NCBI GenBank assembly: GCA_003135495.1
Contig: PLBX01000122.1
Span: forward strand, 1-16,564
Direction: 5' to 3'
DNA length: 16,564 nucleotides
Source: Acidobacteriaceae bacterium
GTDB taxonomy: Bacteria > Acidobacteriota > Terriglobia > Terriglobales > Acidobacteriaceae
Every line of letters begins with the position of its first letter. Position 1 is the stretch's first letter. A program made the position numbers and the translations under genes. Shown one piece after another: positions 13,256-16,564 of the stretch. Below the pieces are notes generated by a model that made no database searches, was not told where the DNA came from, and was given only the letters and a program-made list of their open reading frames with translations.

Positions 13256-14233
13256 ATGCAAACTTTTCACAAACTCGACGATGTGCCTGCTGACTACGGG
13301 GCTACTGTGGTCAGTGTCGGCAATTTTGACGGAGTGCATCGGGCACACCGGCATGTGCTCGATGAAATCGTTGTGCGGGCGAAGGCGACGAATGCGAAGT
13401 CTGTTGCCATTACGTTTGATCCTCATCCCACGCGCATTCTGCGGCCCGATAATAATCTCGAGCTGCTGACGCCGCTGGCGGAAAAACTGCGGTTGCTTGA
13501 GACTACTGGCATCGACGCGGTGCTGCTGCTCCCCTTCTCGCGCGATCTCTCTTTGATGACCCCCCGTGAGTTCGCACACGAAATTTTGAAGAAGCGTTTG
13601 CAGGCGTGCGAAGTGCATGAGGGCTACAACTTTCATTTTGGGCACAAAGCTGCGGGCGATATTCATCTGTTGCGTAAGCTGGGCGCTGAGATGGGATTCG
13701 CGGTGCACGATTATCCCGAGCTGCGGCTCCGTGGCGAGAGCGTTTCGAGCAGCCACATTCGCAAGTTGCTGTCGGAGGGCCGAGTAAGCCGGGCGCGGCA
13801 TCTGCTGGCGCGTCCCTTCAGCATTCTTTCTACCGCCGGACGAGGACGCGGTTATGGATCGAAGTACACCGTGCCTACGATTAATCTGGCGCGCTACGAA
13901 GAGCTTGTTCCGAAGGATGGCGTTTATGTTACGCGCACTCGCGTGGGCGATGAGTGCTTTGACTCGGTCACAAATGTCGGCAATCGTCCAACGTTTGGCA
14001 GCGACTCGTTTGCGATCGAATCGCACCTGCTGAATTTTCATCCGCTGGAGCTTTCAGCGGAAACAGAAGTGGAACTTTTTTTCCTGGATCGCCTGCGCGA
14101 CGAGATTAAGTTTCCGACGGTTGAAGCGCTGAAAGAACAGATTGGGCGGGATGTGGGCAAGGCGCGGAAGTATTTGCAACGGGCGGGACGGGCAGAAAGA
14201 CGTTCCTCTTCGTCTAGTAACTGGCCTATCTAG
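13256..14233 (+). CDS. ribF: Bifunctional riboflavin kinase / FAD synthetase
   Basis: RibF phosphorylates riboflavin to FMN and adenylylates FMN to FAD in the cytoplasm. The adenylyltransferase half shows VGNFDGVHRAH (21-31), ITFDPHP (52-58), GYNFHFGH (123-130) and ESVSSSHIRKLL (161-172). The kinase half shows GRGRGYGSKYTVPTIN (195-210), GVYVTR (222-227), SVTNVGNRPTFG (237-248), IESHLLNF (254-261) with the expected catalytic Glu255, and a C-terminal LRDEIKF. The 325-residue length is normal. The (H/T)xGH nucleotide motif reads HRAH (28-31), with Ala for Gly. The frame is open from 13154, but its first 34 residues are translated repeat. The ATG at 13256 is preceded by AGAAG and starts where homology starts. 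The tail RRSSSSSNWPI is low complexity. Confidence 0.94.
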   Translation: MQTFHKLDDVPADYGATVVSVGNFDGVHRAHRHVLDEIVVRAKATNAKSVAITFDPHPTRILRPDNNLELLTPLAEKLRLLETTGIDAVLLLPFSRDLSLMTPREFAHEILKKRLQACEVHEGYNFHFGHKAAGDIHLLRKLGAEMGFAVHDYPELRLRGESVSSSHIRKLLSEGRVSRARHLLARPFSILSTAGRGRGYGSKYTVPTINLARYEELVPKDGVYVTRTRVGDECFDSVTNVGNRPTFGSDSFAIESHLLNFHPLELSAETEVELFFLDRLRDEIKFPTVEALKEQIGRDVGKARKYLQRAGRAERRSSSSSNWPI

Positions 14234-14254
14234 CTGTGTTAGTAAGTTCGCGGT

Positions 14255-14902
14255 ATGATGACGGCTTCCACAGATACGGGTCCGCTAGTTCGTAAGCTTC
14301 ATGAGGTAGCCTCGGCAATGATTCAGGACACACGATCCGTTGGCGATCAGGTACGATCTGGCCTCAAAATAGCAGTTATTCTTGTCGCAGTATGTGCCGC
14401 CTTCTGGGTGACACTAACCTTCGTGCCTGTTCCCCGGATTGAGGCATGGATGTGGCATTGGAAGTACGGAAACAGCGTACAGGTCGGCGAATTCTCGGTT
14501 CCCGTTCCAAATGAGTGGGGCGTCCGGCGATTCGAATCTGGAATGACGGACGAGGTTCAGCTTGTTAATACCGAGGGTGGTAAACCTTTCTGGGCAACAG
14601 TTACCATCACACAAGAGTGGCGACAGCCGAACACAGTCTTGGCGGATTTGGCGAACTCACGTCGGCGCATGATGGAAAGCCGCGGGACACATGTTTCAGA
14701 TCCTCGGAACCTTGTCGTCGATGGCGTGAGCGGATTTTGCATCGATGGGTATTCCCCGATGGCGGGAATTCCGGTTCGAAATATCTCCTGCTATCTAGGG
14801 ACAAGTTTTTCAATGGAATATATCGGTAGCTATCTTAAGGCTCCTGCTTTCTATTCGATTCTGGCCAATATTTCGAAGGTGTCAAGTAAAGCGCCAAAAT
14901 GA
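14255..14902 (+). CDS. Unrecognised single-pass membrane protein
   Basis: I do not recognise this 215-residue protein. It has an N-terminal cytoplasmic segment of about 36 residues, one hydrophobic helix (about 37-57, IAVILVAVCAAFWVTLTFV), then about 155 residues predicted to lie outside the membrane. The exported part has two cysteines (FCIDGYS and ISCYLG) that could form a disulphide. It opens with VGEFSVPVPNEWGV and contains FWATVTITQEW, suggesting a beta-rich fold. The start is one of two consecutive ATG codons at 14255/14258, 21 bases after ribF, with no clear ribosome site. Codon choice looks less GC-biased than its neighbours by eye (more CTA, GTA and ATA codons), which may mean later acquisition, though I did not count it. 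No neighbour suggests a role. Confidence 0.65.
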   Translation: MMTASTDTGPLVRKLHEVASAMIQDTRSVGDQVRSGLKIAVILVAVCAAFWVTLTFVPVPRIEAWMWHWKYGNSVQVGEFSVPVPNEWGVRRFESGMTDEVQLVNTEGGKPFWATVTITQEWRQPNTVLADLANSRRRMMESRGTHVSDPRNLVVDGVSGFCIDGYSPMAGIPVRNISCYLGTSFSMEYIGSYLKAPAFYSILANISKVSSKAPK

Positions 14903-14991
14903 TGACTGCTGTAAACGGCTTTCAAATCTCCTAAACGCGATTTATTTCGACCTGCACCACCAACCTTCTTCACTGATACAATCCCTCGCTC

Positions 14992-15477
14992 ATGACTATC
15001 GGGCCGATCCAACTTCTCAATCAGTCGACTCCAGGGCAGCGCCGCACCTTGCTGGCGGCTGCTCTGGGCTGGATGCTCGATTCTTTTGACACCATGCTTT
15101 ATGCGATGGTGCTGACTTATGTCATGCGCGATCTCGGCATGTCGAAGGCGGTCTCTGGATTTCTTTACACGCTTACGCTGCTGGCTTCGGGGATCGGTGG
15201 CGTGTTTTTTGGATTCCTGGCCGACCGACTTGGGCGCAAGCGGGCTTTGATGGCCAGCATCCTTACTTACTCGGTCTGCTCGTTCGCTTCGGGGCTTGCG
15301 ACTTCCGTCGTTATGCTGGCGGCGTTTCGCTTCGTGTTAGGGCTAGGGATGGGCGGCGAGTGGAATACCGGCGCGACTCTTGTGGCCGAGAGTTGGCCGG
15401 GCAAATTGCGGGCCAAAGCGCTGGCGGTGGTGCAAAGCTCCTGGTGCGTTCGAGGGATGATTATCACGATGGAGTGA
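14992..15477 (+). pseudogene. Major facilitator superfamily transporter, truncated after its N-terminal half
   Basis: The first 150 or so residues are a normal metabolite:H+ symporter-type MFS domain. It has AAALGWMLDSFDTMLYAMVL (helix 1), the helix 2-3 loop GFLADRLGRKRALM (74-87), and RFVLGLGMGGEWNTGATLVAESWPGKLRAKALAVVQSSW (about 112-150). After that Trp, where the family continues with helix 5 and beyond, the frame runs 11 more unrelated residues to a stop at 15475-15477. Only about 50 bases then remain before the convergent transporter gene. The C-terminal six helices are absent and no other frame restores them. The remaining fragment is unlikely to transport anything. The ATG at 14992 aligns with family N-termini; TGATACAAT just upstream is a possible -10 region. 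Complete members are around 400 residues or longer. Confidence 0.85.
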
Positions 15478-15528
15478 CAGGCGTATCGCCCGGTCGGGCA
15501 GGGCGGGGAGGCCTGGCGCTCCACGAAC
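15478..15528. other. Short convergent gap with GC-rich hairpin
   Basis: These 51 bases separate the truncated transporter from the convergent CDF gene. GCCC-GGTC-GGGC (15488-15499) can form a 4-bp hairpin, without a T-tract on either side. The sequence looks like remnant or repeat DNA, and I see no gene in it. Confidence 0.4.
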
Positions 15529-16564
15529 TCATCTTCGGTTATCGGTTACCGGTTCGGGATGTATCAGCACGCGAAACAATTCCGGCGCGTCATGTTTGAA
15601 ACGAATCTCTAATGATGTCTGAACGTCATGCACGCGCGAAAGCGGCATATCGTCGGGTAGCGTGCAGTGGCATGAAACATACAGGCGCTCGCGCACTTTC
15701 TTGAATTGAAACTCGTGTAGGTCCATTACCTCGGGAAATTCTTTCACGATATTTTTGAGGCGCTGTTCCAACTCGGGCTCGCGAACAATTTCTTCTCCGG
15801 TTTCGATCGTCGCGGGCTCGCTTTCAATGTGCGTGAGGATGGTCGCAATCTCGGGCACTTCGCCGCGCATCTCCATCTCCAGGCGCGTAACTTCGTCGTG
15901 CGCTTGTTTCATGCTCAGGCGTTCGTCGAGTTCGAGATGCTGCTCGACGTGCAATTGCCCGTTCAAGTCTTGCACGCTCACGTCGTGAACATTGAAATTG
16001 TGGCGCGTAGCAACTCCACGGATACGATCGAAAATATTTTCCGCGCGGCCAGCGCGCGGGACCGAGTGCACCATGACGTCGGCATCGGGCAAAACTTCGC
16101 GCACACGCGAGGTCACTGCATCGGAAACCTGCTCGGTACGCTGGAAGGTGAAATTGCGTTCCAGGCCAACGGAGACGTCGGCAAAGAATCGGTTGCCGGC
16201 CTTGCGAAAGCGCACGCGCTCAACTTCAAGCACGCCTTCCACAGTGCGAATACGTTCGAGAATCTGGCTGCGGACTCCAGCGGGAGCAGCGTCGAGCAGC
16301 GCATCTATCGTTCTACGCGCCAAACGCCAACTTACGGAGATCACCACGCCCGCGACAAAGAGTGCAGCGATAGGATCGGCGCGGCGCAGCCATTGAAGAT
16401 GATAGCTGCGTCCAATCCACACCAGCGCAAGTCCGAGAATAACTACGCCGCTGGACCAGATGTCCGTCGAAAAATGCAGCGCATCGGCTTCAAGAGCCTG
16501 GCTATCGTATTTTGTCGCAATAGCCCCCAGAGCGCGAGAACGCCAGGCATCGACGGCGATGGAC
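15529..16564 (-). CDS. Cation diffusion facilitator transporter with extended C-terminus, 5' end outside window
   Basis: CDF proteins export divalent metals such as Zn2+, Fe2+ or Mn2+ in exchange for protons across the inner membrane. The frame is open through the right edge. The 344 residues present begin just before helix 5: SQALEADALHFSTDIWSS, whose His (about residue 30) and Asp (about 34) form the HxxxD half of the transport metal site, then helix 6 and LARRTIDALLDAAP. In YiiP-type proteins about 145 residues follow the HxxxD site; here about 310 do. The tail reads as three ferredoxin-like cytoplasmic domains in a row, each ending in a similar motif (VHSVP, THIESEP, IHPEP). Internal GTG codons exist but the real start is upstream of the window. 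The metal cannot be told because the helix 2 half of the site is missing. Confidence 0.88.
   Translation of the reverse strand, partial: SIAVDAWRSRALGAIATKYDSQALEADALHFSTDIWSSGVVILGLALVWIGRSYHLQWLRRADPIAALFVAGVVISVSWRLARRTIDALLDAAPAGVRSQILERIRTVEGVLEVERVRFRKAGNRFFADVSVGLERNFTFQRTEQVSDAVTSRVREVLPDADVMVHSVPRAGRAENIFDRIRGVATRHNFNVHDVSVQDLNGQLHVEQHLELDERLSMKQAHDEVTRLEMEMRGEVPEIATILTHIESEPATIETGEEIVREPELEQRLKNIVKEFPEVMDLHEFQFKKVRERLYVSCHCTLPDDMPLSRVHDVQTSLEIRFKHDAPELFRVLIHPEPVTDNRR

Noticed and set aside
13100..13256. FMN riboswitch before ribF
   Set aside because: The space holds the tail of the upstream gene and a dispersed inverted repeat; none of the conserved FMN-aptamer sequence is visible.
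14525..14545. GATTCGAATC resembling a tRNA T-arm
   Set aside because: It lies inside a coding frame, with no acceptor stem or anticodon arm around it.
1..16564. Defence island, toxin-antitoxin pair, prophage or biosynthetic cluster
   Set aside because: All genes but two or three belong to housekeeping or common transporter families; no nuclease, integrase, transposase or small paired genes were seen.

Overview
The window reads as ordinary chromosomal DNA of a GC-rich, Gram-negative-type bacterium. It most likely comes from an acidobacterium (Terriglobia, the Koribacter/Sulfotelmatobacter type). That guess rests on the gene set, on protein sequences that resemble acidobacterial homologues as I remember them, and on several families of short intergenic hairpin repeats that I associate with that group. 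No rRNA, tRNA, CRISPR array, integrase, transposase or phage gene was seen, and no gap between genes exceeds about 210 bases.

Left part, bases 1 to about 10,440, all on the minus strand. In transcription order there is a leuB-like beta-decarboxylating dehydrogenase, a secreted HELTH metalloprotease-like protein, an S-methylthioadenosine phosphorylase (mtnP) followed by a PfkB-family kinase, a large membrane protein of glycosyltransferase type, an MgtC-family membrane protein, dapF, ldcA, and mpl (cut by the left edge). The last three form a peptidoglycan theme. LdcA trims murein tetrapeptide to tripeptide, Mpl re-attaches the tripeptide to UDP-MurNAc, and DapF belongs to the family that makes the meso-diaminopimelate in that peptide. 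The mgtC and dapF genes overlap by 4 bases.

Right part, bases about 10,441 to 15,480, on the plus strand. After a divergent intergenic region come ygfZ (folate-binding Fe-S maintenance protein), a DUF1844 protein, a PhnP-like metallo-beta-lactamase-fold hydrolase, ribF (FMN/FAD synthesis), a one-helix membrane protein I do not recognise, and a major facilitator transporter truncated after its N-terminal half. A cation diffusion facilitator transporter with an unusually long cytoplasmic tail runs in from the right edge on the minus strand.

The observations most worth a second look are these: (1) the DapF homologue has serine at both positions of the catalytic cysteine pair; (2) inverted heptanucleotide arrays between mtnP and pfkB can pair into an uninterrupted 29-bp RNA stem on the coding strand, using G-U wobbles; (3) a two-hairpin element (TAAA loop, then TGAA loop about 36 bases later) occurs three times upstream of genes in the same orientation; (4) the CDF transporter appears to carry three tandem cytoplasmic domains; (5) a GCGGACAAGAGTGTCCGC repeat adds spurious N-terminal extensions to the open frames of ribF and the metalloprotease. 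I found no evidence of a defence system, secretion system or biosynthetic cluster.
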